Source of the DNA: Gigantopelta aegis | Taxonomy: Eukaryota > Mollusca > Gastropoda > Neomphalida > Peltospiridae | DNA: 64,000 nucleotides | Direction: 5' to 3' | NCBI RefSeq assembly: GCF_016097555.1 | Contig: NC_054704.1 | Span: forward strand, 51,431,399 to 51,495,398 | Part shown: positions 26,401 through 41,400 of the stretch, in pieces | Numbering within the stretch: the first letter of the stretch is position 1 | Layout: every line of letters starts with the position of its first letter | Translations under genes and position numbers: made by a program | Notes under the pieces: generated by a model | Told to the model about the DNA's origin: nothing | Database searches by the model: none | The model's input: only the letters and a program-made list of their open reading frames with translations

Positions 26401-29400
26401 TATTTGTATTAAGCAAACATAAAAGCTAAAAAATATATTTCATGTTACTGTTTAAAATTTCAGTCATTACAACTGCCCCCATTTCCCTTGGGCTTTTAAT
26501 TAGCACTGTGTGAAGTGAAGTAAATTAATTACTCTTAGTCTGCCAGAAGTAGAGATACACATCCTTTTGATAAGACAGGTACAAAGTGATCAGGTGACAA
26601 CTCCCATTCTCCTATAGACATTTTATTGCCCCAATTAGTGGAGCTATGTAATCCCTTTGTAAGGTGATATCTAAAGACTTCCAGTGTTTGTGAATTGTAG
26701 AAGCTGATGAACATTAGATAAATTATTTTAGTTCATTTAATCAAAATACATATATATATATATATGATGCTTTTCAAGTTGGTTTTATCACGCAAACTGT
26801 TTTAATGTACAGTGGCACAAATGTTCCTCCATTACCAGAAATGGAGGGACAGGTCACAATGACCAAAATTATATAATTAAAAATTATAACTTATTAATAC
26901 TTCCAAGCTAGAAATTGATCATATGGAGTTAAAAACTTTAAAATTTGCCTTGACATTAAAAAAAAAAAAAAAAAATCATGTTTGTTGGTAACAGAGGGAA
27001 ACCACAAGTATATTTTAATTAATTACTACTAATTACTTATAATATTTAAATGTAAACAACACCACCAAACCTTTGTGTGACAAAATAACTATAATCAGCA
27101 CTAGTTTGAACTTTTAGTATAGTTGTATTCACTAAATGAAATGTCTATGCACATGCATTAACATAAATAAAGAGAATTTATCAGACAAAGGAATGCTGCC
27201 ATTTTGTCTGATTTGAAAATCCAACAATGATTGTAATGCATGGTTTTTAAATGAAAAACATGAACTGTTAAAATAAAAAAATAGGTGCTACATGTAGTCA
27301 GATATTTACCAATTTAGTTTTCCTGTATGATAGACTTGTTCCACGGACATGAAGTATAGTCTTAACTAAACACATGTGCACAAAGAAAATGTCCAGGTGC
27401 CGCCATTTTGGTTTTCTTCTTTGGTTTCCTCCTACTGGCTGGAGACCCACACAGTGGTGTCTGAATTAAGTCCTTTTGAAGTTGCCTAAGATGGCAAGGC
27501 TATTAATCTCAGGATTTTGCACCTCTCATAATAATCCTTTGTTCTATCTGAATTCCTGATGTCATTATTGTCTTTGTTTTTTTTGTGGGCTTTTTTTCTT
27601 GAATTTTTTTTTTCTTATTTTTTTTTTTTAGTTAATTAACTTTTTTATATGAAAATACAAATTACTATTAATAGATAAAATAAATCCATATCATTAACAT
27701 TGAAATGGGGCTCACCTCCACACCCCCCCCCCCCCACCCCCTGCCCTGTAGCTACAATTTTACAGATATTTATTGTGACAGGTGGTGAGTGGGGAGGGTA
27801 TATTTGAGGATGTAGCATGGGATAATTATAATCATATAGCATCATGTGTATTAATATTAATATTAATAATTTTTTTTATTATTATTGGAAATACTATCAA
27901 ATTATTTTACATGTATGTTTGGTTGTTTAGCCACTGTTCCCAATGAATTTGATAAATCCTGTGAGAAGTTATGAATTTAAAAAAAATAACCATGAAAATG
28001 TTTTGAGCTTAGTTTTTCCTCCGTTCATTTGGAACACATCATTTCCTTTGCAAAAGGACTATCTTCAAACTAATAGTTCACTTATATTTCACTTATAGAA
28101 ACAAACAAAAAAATTCTTAATTCCAGTTCACGTATACCACTGATAAACCACTTATAGGTGAAATATATGTGGAGTATCAGTGATGTATCAGTTAACCATT
28201 CTTTTCACTTATATTTATACACACTTATACTTCACTTATACCAATATATAGGTAACTTATAGGCCACTTATTAGTGGCGTATAAGTTAAGTATATTCCAC
28301 TTATAAGTTTGTATAAGTTGTTTCCCTAAGGGAAAAGCTGTGGTATGTGTTTTCCTGTCTCCGGGAAAGTGCATATAAAAGATCCCTTGCTGCAAAAGGA
28401 AAAATGCAGTGGGTTTCCTCTGATGAATTACTAAATGTTTGCAGCTAATTTTATGTCATAATCTCATTGGTTGTTTTTTCACAGTAGTCATCAGGTATGT
28501 CAAGGGTCAGGTCAGGTCAGGTCAGGTCAGGTCAGATGTCAGTTATGACATACAATGGTTGCATACATTACAGTGTTGTACTGTTTATTGTATACCCTTA
28601 TTTTCTCACATGCAGGTCCCCAACTACCACACAACATTGTAGTTGAGCTGGTGAACCAGACGGACATGTTGGAAACGTATCATCTGACTTGGACGAACAT
28701 TTCACTGCTAAATGGAGATGACACTAACTACACGGTCTACTGGTGTCAACGATCATTAGAGCAACCTCAGTGCATGGTATGGCAATAACTAAAATATAAC
28801 TGCCACTTATGTAGGGGATTCGTCACAAGTGTTTTTTTAATATGGAAAATATCAACCAAGCTAGTCTACATTAATCGGTATTTGTCGAGGTTCAGAGAGT
28901 ATCCCATGAAGTGGCGACAGCAGGTTTTCTCCCTCAATATCTGTGTGGTCTTTGACCATATGTCCAATGCCACATAACCGTAAATAAAATGTGTTGAGTG
29001 GGTCATTAAATAAACCATTTCTTTCCTTGTCAAGGCTCAGCATATTAAAAAACACGAGTAGCAAATTCTGTTTATTTTATGACACTTCTAAATTAATATT
29101 TTCATGCGATATTTAGTAAATCATAGTACTAAAGTTGCCTATATGACATCATCTTGATTAACACAAATTAGTTTGACGTCACACATTTTAACTCAATCTT
29201 ATGAAAACGTTACGCTCAGGTATACAGGTCTTGTTGGCTTGTAAACAAATGACCCATTGACAGCAACACATTATTACTGAGAGACCTTTCAAATTTCCAT
29301 ATACCTTTTAATTTGCATACCATTATTACATAGGTTAATACACTAAATTATCACATGGGTTTATGACATGGATAAGTTATAGGATAAATATTAATCCTTT

Positions 29401-32400
29401 TGTTTTCCACACTACAATATTAGTATATGATGGAAGAATGTGCTTTATGTGTTATACTACATGTAAGTCGCTAAATTTTCAAAGTATGATTGTGATTTTT
29501 TTTTCAATTGCTTTAACTTCTGTATATGCCATTACTTCTTTTAAAAGGAAATTACAGGTAATGTTACTTTAAAGAGACGGACCCTAGTTTTAAAACACCA
29601 TGACATATTTGTTTGACTATTAAAGCCATTTTTAATAATTTAAATTGGAAGTTCTTACATTTTATTATTTAGAATATTCATTTTCGTACATCTGAAGTGG
29701 TTCTGGTCATCCAGGTTTTTGCAATACCCAAAAATGCATTTTTCATAATTCTAAAACAATGCACGTTCGTCTGAGAAGTAATGGTTTCCGAGACAAGCTT
29801 TAGTTATTTTTAGACGTGGGTTTTTCTTTTCCTATTTAAACATCACAGACTTTAGCTTCTCTCTGTTATAACCATATCCAAATGTGTTACTGGTTTGTAG
29901 ATGAACTAAACTTACTTGTCCATTTTTAACAGGCTGAAACTAGGGTATGTGCCTTTAATGACTCTCCATCATATTTTAAACTACAGCAAATAAAAAAAAT
30001 AAAAAAAATGTTTTATTTAACGACGCACTCAACACATTTTATTTACGGTTATATGGTGTCAGACATATGGTTAAGGACCACACAGATTTGGAGAGGAAAC
30101 CTGCTGTTGCCACATAGGCTACTCTTTTACGACAGGCAGCAAGCGATCTTTTATTTGCGCTTCCCACAGGCAGGATAGCACAAACCATGGCCTTTGTTGA
30201 ACCAGTTATGGATCACTGGTCGGTGCAAGTGGTTTACACCTACCCATTGAGCCTTGCGGAGCACTCACTCAGGGTTTGGAGTCGGTATTTGGATTAAAAA
30301 TCCCATGCCTCGACTGGGATCCGAACCCAGTACCTACCAGCCTGTAGACCGATGGCTAACCATGACGCCACCGAGGCCAGTCTACAGCAAATAAGTATCA
30401 AACGCTTGGTTCACAGAAAGAAGACGAACCTGAAGTCACCACATAGGCTATTCTTACTGATCACTAGAAAGGGGAAAGTTGAAGTTAGAGCTTGTTGTTT
30501 TTTTAGCCCACATTAGAACACATTGATCTTTTAATCATCAGCTATTGGATGTCAAACATTTGGTAATTTTGACATTTAGCCTGCGAGAGAAAACTCGCTA
30601 CATTTTTCCATTAGTAGCAAGGGATCTTTTATATGCACCATCCCACAGTCAGGATAGCACATACATGTACCATGACCGCTGATTTACCAGTCGTGGTGCA
30701 CTGGCTGGAACGAGAACTAGCCCAGTGGGCCCACCACCAGGGATTAATCCCAGAACAACCACACAATATAAAATGAACGCTTTACCTTTGGGCTGTGTCC
30801 CGTCCCGAGCAAGAAGGGGAGCCACAGACTTAAATAATACATCAGTCATGGACAAGTAATAAAGTCACAAGAAGGGGAGCCACAGACTTTAATAATATAT
30901 CAGTCATGGACAAGTAATAGAGTCACAAGAAGGGGAGCCACAGACTTTAATAATATATCAGTCATGGACAAGTAATAGAGTCACAAGAAGGGGAGCCACA
31001 GACTTTAATAATATATCAGTCATGGACAAGTAATAAAGTCACAAGCAGAACATAATATAACCATTACTGTTTGTTGAGTGTACGGGTTACTGAGGCATGT
31101 CCAAATACATCTCAAAGAGTGTCCGATTTGCAGTCTTTGTAACACCTTTACCGGCCTCGGTGGTGTCATGGTAGGCCATTGGTCTACAGGCTGGTAGGTA
31201 CTGGGTTCGGATCCCAGTCGAGGCATGGGATTTTTAATCCAGATACCGACTCCAAACCCTGAGTGAGTGCTCCACAAGGCTCAATGTGTAAGTGTAAACC
31301 ACTTATACCGACCAGTGATCCATAACTGGTTCAACAAAGGCCATGGTTTGTGCCATCCTGCCTGTGGGAAACGCAAATAAAAGATCCCTTGCTGCTAATC
31401 GGAAGAGTAGCTCATGTAGTGGCGACAGCGGGTTTCCTCTCAAAATCTGTGTGGTCCTTAACCATATGTCTGACGCCATATAACCGTAAATAAAATGTGT
31501 TGAGTGCGTCGTTAAATAAAACATTTCTTTCTTTCTTTGTAACACCTTATTTTATTGGCTTGTTTTGACACAGATATTGTATACCTAACAATCCTTTTTT
31601 TTAATGTTTGAAGGATAAAATTTTCTGGAAGGCGGTGCCATCTTACAAAAAAGACCAGTATATTCAAATACCTCATGATGCCTTCCACACGCATCTCATT
31701 GGGGTATCCATTGAACAACATGACAGCAATGGCGATGTCATCAGCAGTGGTATCCAATGGCAACAGTGTGTTTACAATGTCAATAAAGGTACATGTATAG
31801 TTTGTTAATGATGACAAAGACTGAGTTTTTGTTTTTTAAAAGATCATCTGTTAGTTGTTTAAAATTCATGTAACATGCATGTAATAGGGTCTCCATGAGT
31901 ACCCGTGCAAGGTAGAGCACTCTCATTTAATTATATTTTCTTACGTCATTTTATCATATGCATGCAGCCGCTTACATTATAGGGGTATGGTGGGAAAACA
32001 AAAGCTGAATGCGTGGAATGCATACTGTAAATTGGGAAGCAAATGCGTGTGTATTAATTTTGCGTCCTTCGCTCCCAACCAAAAGTCGCAAAATTTATAC
32101 ACACACATTATTTTCCAATCTAATTAAAATTAGCTCCACTGGTTAATTACTATTACCTGTGGATCTAACAGCACCCCGTTGGAGCTCATGTCCAGTTGAC
32201 CTTTCATTTGACCAATCAAAACCTTACTTGCAAAATCATGCCAGTGATTTGAAAAGAATTTGAAAACATTTGGGATTATGCCGAGGTCATATGAAATGAT
32301 TCCGGTGAATTACGAAGTATGCCGGAAACTAATTTTAATATAAAATTTTATATAAAATTTGTTTCAAGATGAAAACAAAAACCATGATGGTATAGCCATA

Positions 32401-35400
32401 AAATCTGTTTAAACTAGTATACAATCCAGAGTTTATTACTGCACATTTCCCCCTGTTTTTTAATGTTGAAATAGACCAACAAGTACTCCTATTGCATAAA
32501 TAGTATCGCCCGATATTTTTATAATTTGTATTCTCACGAATAACACTATAAAAGGCAAAGTGTAATTGGTCGATATTTAAATTGTTATTTATAGATGAAA
32601 TGTCACCTGGACATGGGAGTCCACGCAATGCTGTTAGATCTACTAGCTAGCTGGTAGACCAGTAGAGATAATTTTAATCAGATTGATTATTTTCCAGCTT
32701 AAGAGTGTGTTTAGGTGGTGTCTGATTTTCTATAAACTAATAAACCATGAAGGAAAACAGACAAAATACAGTCATAATAATTATCATTCAATTTATTGAT
32801 GTAACAGACACGTTTGGAAATGCTAAATACCAGTAAGTATAGCACCAAATTGTTCCATTTTCGACCAACTCACAATAATTATTATAAATCATGACCACTA
32901 ATGTCCACCCTGTGATAAAAACTTCACGTTTGCGCTTTAGTTCTCTACTATTTACTAATGAGCACCACACCAAACAGTGGCAAATAAACGTTAATTGTTT
33001 CGGCTACCAAAGGTACCGGTATATTTAACACCTAAAGCCGTGAGCTGTGGTTTTGTTACACGCAAGGTGGGTAATCCTCTTTACTCAGTACCAGAGACAA
33101 TTGTTTGATGTCAAGTAACAGGAAACACCACTTTCCCAACAATGAGGTGTCTTTTCCGGACCAATATAGGCAATATTGGCCATTTAGGTTTTTTGTTATA
33201 GATGCCAACGGTCATTCAAGAAATTTAAACATTGCGAACATGTGCTAAGGTGCCTATTCGTAAAAAAAAACCCATGTCGCAATATTAATCCAGTTTACAA
33301 TAATTACAATGACATGATTTGGCATCTATGTTTAGCCGTGGAATTAAGATGCATAATACTATTTTACTTTATTCCTTAGTATGATTATCAGCTAGTGTAA
33401 GTGTCGGGTACTCAGATCCAGGTCAAGTTTGACACTCTAGTACTGGAGTCCAACATTTTTGACTCGTGGAGGTCCTAGCATGTAATGATAAAAGGAATAT
33501 GTTGAACTTTTTAAATCTGTAACACTGGTCCATTCACCTCTGTCTCAGACAGCCTGTCCAGAAGGTGAGTTGTGTGCCTAGGCTTGCATGCATTGATCTT
33601 AATCACATCATCTTCAGTATCATCTTTATTAGCATCAAAATCATTATTATCATTATCACCAGCTGCATATGTATCATCATCATCATCATCATAATCATTT
33701 CATTTCAACCTATTTTCGTGCTTATATCCAATTAAGAATCAAGCACGCTCTCCTGGGCACACATGCCTCAGCTATCTGGGCTATCTGTCCAGGACAGTGG
33801 GTTAGTTGTTAGTTGGTTAGTGGTTAGTGAAAGAGAAGAGGGTGTAGTGCCCTTAAGAACTTGCTCTGGGTTGGAGTCAGTATCAGGCTGCGAACCCTGT
33901 GCCTACCAGCCTATAGTCCGATGGCTTAACCACTGCACAGGGGCGGGACGTAGCCCAGTGGTAAAGCATTCGCTTGATGCGCGGTCGGTTTGGGATCAAT
34001 CCCAGTCAGTGGGCCCATTTGGGCTATTTCTCACTCCAGCCAGTGCACCACGACTTGTACATCAAAGGCCGTGGTATGTGCTATCCTGTCTATGGGATGG
34101 TGCATATAAAAGATCCCTTGCTGCTAATCGAAAAGAGTAGCCCGTGAAGTGGCAACAGTGGGTTTCCTCTGTCAATATCTGTGTGGTCCTTAACCATATG
34201 TCCGATGCCATATAACCGTAAATAAAATGTGTTGAGTGCATCGTTAAATAAAACATTTTCTTCTTCCTAAACCATTATGCCACCAAGGCCAGTGTTATAA
34301 TCAGTATGATCCTTGTATTGCTAGCTCCACAGCCTCCACAGAAGGTGCACTTCCTCGATCACCAGTCAGTGAACAGTCTCATTCTCGCTTGGACGTGGCC
34401 ACCGTGTGCCGTGACGTCTTCCGTTTCACACCTCGTCCTCACTTACTGCAAGCTCAGTGATGTCAGCGCTGCTGGGAACTGTTCCCAGCCACCTGTCATG
34501 GAAACTGTCCCCAGTGATGTAGACAGCTATCGCATAGACAGTCTTGATGGTGGTGCAGTGTACAGGGTGCACCTGCAGGCCGTCTCACAGAACCGTGTTG
34601 GTCCAAGAAGCAACTCGATTATATGTGAAGTCAGACGTGAGTATATATATATATATATATTTACAGTAACATTACAGCTTACAGTCATTCTTTCATTTTG
34701 ACTTGTTTTAAAATGCTCTAGTGGTGTCATTAAACAAAATAAACTTATGTTCTAGAATGAAAAACTCCAAAACACACCTGCTGATTCCACATAGACTGCT
34801 GTTGCCAATTAACAGCATGATTGATGTCTCTTATATGCACTTAATTTTCACAAACAGGTTAGCATGCATATACCATGATCTTTGATATACCAGTCGTGGA
34901 GCACTTGTTGGAATGGTGTAAACTAAAATGGGTATGTCCATATGAGGGTTGGCAAGAAGGTGTCAAACATTATTGTGACAGGTAGAGGGAAATCTCAATG
35001 AACAAGACAGCATATATCAGTCTTAATATGGCATTTGTTCAAATGAGATGAAGACAGAGATAGAGATATTTTTTAGCTTAAAAATGTCCCGATCACACAC
35101 TCGGCTACCTGGGCTGTCTTTGCAATAGGTTAATGAACATTTGTTACTGTACTAAGAAAGAAGTTAAGCTGACCTTACACCTTCCCATTACCTACCAGTT
35201 TCAGGTCTGTTTGCGTAACCACTAGCACACACCCTGTTCATAGCAGATTTTCTTTTTTTAAATATATGTTCTGGGGGGACAGTTACAACAATCAAGACTC
35301 CCTTTGCATCATTTCCTGCACATTTATGTGCCTGCTCAAATAGCATTTAAATGCAGGTTTGTCATGTATACAGACCGGCCTCGGTGGCGTCGTGGTTAGG

Positions 35401-38400
35401 CCATCGGTCTACAGGCTGGTAGGTACTGGGTTTGGATCCCAGTCGAGGCATGGGATTTTTAATCCAGATACCGGCTCCAAACCCTGAGTGAGTGCTCCGC
35501 AAGGCTCAATGGGTAGGTGTAAACCACTTGCACCGACCAGTGATCCATAACTGGTTCAACAAAGGCCATGGTTTGTGCTATCCTGCCTGTGGGAAGCGCA
35601 AATAAAAGATCCCTTGCTGCTAATCGGAAAGAGTAGGCCTTGTAGTGGTGACAGCGGGTTTCCTCTCCAAATCTGTGTGGTCCTTAACCATATGTCTGAT
35701 GCCATATAACCGTAAATAAAATATGTTGAGTGCGTCGTTAAATAAAACATTTCTTTCTTTCTTTCTTTCTTTCTTTCATGTATACAGGTTTGTCTTGATA
35801 TATACACTTTTGTCTTAATGTATACAGGATTATCTTGATGTATACAGGATTGTCTTGATGTATACCAGTTTGTCTTCATGCATACAGGTTTGTCTTGATG
35901 TATACAGGTTTGTCTTGATGTATACATGATTGTTTTGATGTATACAGGTTTGTCTTGATGTATACATGATTGTCTTGATGTATACACATTTGTCTTGATG
36001 TATACATGATTGTCTTGATGTATACAGGTTTGTCTTGATGTATACAGGTTTGTCTTGATGTATACAGGTTTGTCTTGGATTGTCTTGCTGTATACAGGAT
36101 TGTCTTGCTGTATACAAGTTTGTCTTGATGTATACAGGTTTGTCTTGGTGTATACAGGTTTGTCTTGGTGTATACAGGTTTATTTTGATGTATACAGGTT
36201 TGTCTTGAGGTATACATGTTTGTCTTGAGGTATAAAGGTTTGTCTTAATGTATACAGGTTTGTCTTTATGTGTACATGTTTGTCTTGATGTATAAAGGTT
36301 TGTCTTGATGTATACAGGTTTGTCTTGATGTATACATGTTTGTCTTTATATATACATGATTATTTTTATGTATACAGGTTTGTATTGAGGTATACAGGTT
36401 TGTATTGAGGTATACAGGTTTGTCTTTATATATACATGATTATTTTGATGTATTCAGGATTGTCTTGATGTATACAGGTTTGTCTTGATGTATAAAGGTT
36501 TGTCTTAATGTATACAGGTTTGTCTTCATGTATACATGATTATCTTGATGTATACAGGTTTGTCTTGATGTATACAGGTTTGTCTTATGTATACAGGTTT
36601 GTCTTCATGTGTACAGGTTTGTCTTGATGTATACATGATTGTCTTGATGTATACATGTTTGTCTTGATGTATACAGGTTTGTCTTGATGTATACAAGTTT
36701 GTCTTGATGTATACAGGTTTGTCTTGATGTATACAGGTTTGTCTTATGTGTACAAGTTTGTCTTCATGTGTACAGGTTTGTCTTGATGTATACAAGTTTG
36801 TCTTGATGTATAGTCCGTTAATGCAACTTGAAATATATTTAGTTAAATAAGTTTATTATATTATTATGTCATTTATGCTGTTTTACAAGTCAGGTTGATC
36901 AAAGAGAAGCGCCTTGTCGAAAATTACTGCTTTTGTTTACACTGTACATACAGGAGATGGTCAGGAGCTGACGTCACTTCGCCCCAAGCTATACCACCGG
37001 ACGTCACAAAAACGAAACAAAATGGCTCTAAAATTATACGTTTTTCATTTGCTAAAGTGTCATTATGTGTTGGTGGTCCGGGTATGCATCTTTCCAACAC
37101 ATAAGGCTCTTGTTTGGGTTGACCCTACCTTTAATGGACAAGACAGCATATATCAGTCTTAATATGGCATTTGTTCAAATGAGAGAGACATACAGACAAA
37201 GACAGCGATAGAGATTTTTTTTTGGCTTAGTACACTTCCTGTTCATAGCTGATTTTCTTTTTTAAATATACATTCAGGGGGGACATTTACAACAATCAAG
37301 ACTCCCTTAAGTTTGCATCATTTCCTGCACATTTATGTACCTGCTTAAATAGCTATTTAAATGCAGGGTTGTCTTGATATAGAGGGTGTATACTACCAAA
37401 TCAAATCCCATAGACGACAATAGTAACATATGTGGCTAAAACTCCTACCTGCAACGTATCAACCGACATAAACGCCACGGATATAAATACTACCACCCCT
37501 TACACTTAAAATGAATCAGAAAAAAATGGGGGTCAAGCTGCTCGTTTCTGAGATAACGGGTAGCGTCTATGACTACCCTAGTTTCGCACAAAATTCGAGT
37601 ACTTTTTTTTACAGGTACCCCATACATGTTTCAAGCACAAGGCTACTTGACACATTGGTACTAGATGAAATAAAATTGCAATTTTGTTTTACCCAGATGA
37701 AACTATTATTTTTTACAACCAACACACTCACATTTATAACCAATCACAAAGACTTGTGGTGTTCAATTCTCTATCAAAAGTTCGGTGCACCTCGCACTTT
37801 GACCCAGCCGGAAGTTATTTGGTTTAGTACTACCTATACTGATAACATACATTTTTCAAAAAGTGTCCAGCTATGTGTCTTTATGACAACCAGGATCTGG
37901 TGTATTCTGACATAAACTGACAACCTCACTGAAACTGTTGTTTCTACAGTGCAACCTAATATAATGTACACCTCAAAAAGCATATATATTGCATATAGTT
38001 TTGTACAAATGCAATATGTCATATTAAACAACAAAATGTTTTAAAATAAAACTCCTGAAGATATTTACTTTCAGTTGGGTGTGTGTACTCAGGTATATAT
38101 GTAGAGACAACAAAGATAGTCAGAGTACCTCTACCCCTTTAAAGAATTCCATTAAAACACATGCACTTGATTGACCCCTAGATTATGAAGACCTTAACAG
38201 GCACATCAAAGAAATATCAGTATTAAAAAAATACACTGTCTGAGGAAGGAAACACAAACATGACTGTACCTGTATGAAGTAATGACTTAATGTCCTGAAC
38301 ATTAGTGTTGGGAGGAAATCCTGTATGCTGGGTGTGGGTGTCTTCAAGTTACCAGGTGTGCGAATTTCAAATCCATCGGCCATGCTGATTTTCATAATGA

Positions 38401-41400
38401 ACCATCAAAACTATTGGCAGCCACCAATATTCCTGACTATATTTTATTTATAGCCTACTGTAGTTGGAGGTTTTAATAGTTGTGATATCTGGAATAATCA
38501 TGCAGCTTTAACACATTTATTTTTGATTAATTACTGAAAAAAACTATTTTTAAATGACAAAATTATCCGAACATCTATTTTCTTGCATTATTTTCTAATC
38601 CGGATGAATACAATATGTACATTAGATGTATTCCTACAATCTGTAATCCAGCATTTTATTTAGCTAGTAACATTAGGTAATACAGCTTTAACAATAAAAT
38701 AAATTATCAACTTAATCCAAGGCAGATAATCAGATCTGAAAAAATTGGTTGCGAATCTAGTATAAACTCAAAATGCTTTTTATGAGAGCTAACTAAGTGA
38801 TTATTAAAAAAAAAAAATTATCTGGAGATCTAAGTATATGTTTAACAACCTTATTGTTATGTACAAATAAGAACAGAAGGCACAATAGTGACAACAAATT
38901 TAATTATGTTTTTGGTAAAGTTTTTCTTAAAATTTACTTTAAATTTTGCATAAAACTACAAATTTGTCTAAAATATAACTTAGCACCCTATAAATATGTC
39001 AAAATGACAATAAAAATCAACTTCTTTACAAATTTGAGTTTTCAGAATTTCATACATAAAAAATTAACAATGTTAATGGAAACTAAAGACATTAACCCAC
39101 TATTGGGACATGCTATTTTTAATATAAAAATAAATTTCTATTAAAATCTTAGTTCAGGTTGCTTATATATAATACCATATTTAAGAGCAGTTGTATATGG
39201 CAAGTCAAATACCATGTAAAAAGAAATTATTGAAATCTTTACAGTATGAATTATAGGCCAAAACCAACTTTTCTTCAGTGCTAACTTTGATTCAAACTCC
39301 ATTCAGAACCATGTACAGAGATTATTGTCACGGTCAAGGTCATTGCATGATCGATTGATGGCTAATTTATCAACCAGTATAGTTTAATTAAATAAAATGA
39401 CAAAATCATAATATTTTTTATTATGCACTGAATATGTGCTATAGGGTGTATACTACCAAATCAAATCCCATAGACAACAATAGTAACATATGTGGCTAAA
39501 ACTCCTACCTGCAACGTATCAACCGACATAAACGCCACGGATATAAATACTACCACCCCTTACACTTAAAATGAATCAGAAAAAAATGGGGGTCAAGCTG
39601 CTCGTTTCTGAGATAACGGGTAGCGTCTATGACTACCCTAGTTTCGCACAAAATTCGAGTACTTTTTTTTACAGGTACCCCATACATGTTTCAAGCATAA
39701 GGCTACTTGACACATTGGTACTAGATGAAATAAAATTGCACATTTTTTTTTACCCAGATGAAACTATTATTTTTTTACAACCAACACACTCACATTTATA
39801 ACCAATCACAGGACTTGTGGTGTTCACTTCTCTATCAAAAGTTCGGTGCACCTCGAACTTTGACCCAGCCGGAAGTTATTTGGTTTAGTACTACCTATAC
39901 TGATAACATACATTTTTCAAAAAGTGTCCAGCTATGTGTCTTTATGACAACCAGGATCTGGTGTATTCTGACATAAACTGACAACCTCACTGAAACTGTT
40001 GTTTCTACAGTGCAACCTAATATAATGTACACCTCAAAAAGCATATATATTGCATATAGTTTTGTACAAATGCAATATGTCATATTAAACAACAAAATGT
40101 TTTAAAATAAAACTCCTGAAGATATTTACTTTCAGTTGGGTGTGTGTACTCAGGTATATATGTAGAGACAACAAAGATAGTCAGAGTACCTCTACCTAGT
40201 ACTACCTATACAGGTTTGTCTTGATGTATACAGGTTTGTCTTGATGTATTCAGGTTTGTCTTAATGTATACAGGATTGTGTTGATGTATACAGGTTTGTC
40301 TTGATGTATAAGGTTTGTCTTGATGTATACAGGATGTATACAGGATTGTCTTGTTGTATATAGGTTTGTCTTGATGTATACTGGTTTGTCTTGATTTATA
40401 CAGGATTGTGATGTATACAGGTTTGTCTTGATGTATACAGGTTTGTCTTGATGTATACTGGTTTGTCTTGATTTATACAGGATTGTGATGTATACAGGTT
40501 TGTTTTGATGTATACAGGTTTGTCTTGATGTATACAGGTTTGTATTGAGGTATTCAGGTTTGTATTGAGGTATACAGGTTTGTCTTGATGTATAAAGGTT
40601 TGTTTTTATGCATACCAGTTTGTCTTGATGTATACACATTTGTCTTGTATACAGGATTGTCTTGATGTATACAAGTGTGTCTTGATGTATACAGGTTTGT
40701 CTTGACGTATACAGGATTGTCTTGATTTATACAGGATTGTCTTGATGTATACAGGATTGTCTTGATTTATACAGGATTGTCTTTATGTATACATGATTAT
40801 CTTGATGTATACAGGATTGTCTTTATATATACAGGTTTGTCTTGATGTATTCAGGATTGTCTTGATGTATACAGGTTTGTCTTGATGTATACAGGTTTGT
40901 TTTCATGTGTTCAGGTTTGTCTTGATGTGTACAGGTTTGTCTTCATGTATACAGGATGTATACAGGATTGTCTTGTTGTATACAGGTTTGTCTTGATGTA
41001 TACTGGTTGTCTTGATTTATACAGGATTGTGATGTATACAGGTTTGTCTTGATGTATACAGGATTGTGATGTATACAGGTTTGTCTTGATGTATACAGGT
41101 TTGTCTTGATTTATACAGGATTGTGATGTATACAGGATTGTGATGTATACAGGTTTGTTTTGATGTATACAGGTTTGTCTTGATGTATACAGGTTTCTCT
41201 TTATGTATACAGGTTTGTCTTGATGTATACAGGTTTGTATTGAGGTATACAGGTTTGTCTTGATGTATACAGGTTTGTATTGAGGTATACAGGTTTGTCT
41301 TCATGTATACAAGTTTGTCTTGATGTCTACAGGTTTGTCTTGATGTATACAGGTTTGTCTTGATGTGTACAGGTTTATCTTCATTTATACAGGTTTGTCT

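Noticed and set aside
35556..41304. Reverse-strand frames of [12 protein letters not shown] type.
   Set aside because: Artefact of a 20-bp minisatellite (three units make 60 bp, so frames stay open).
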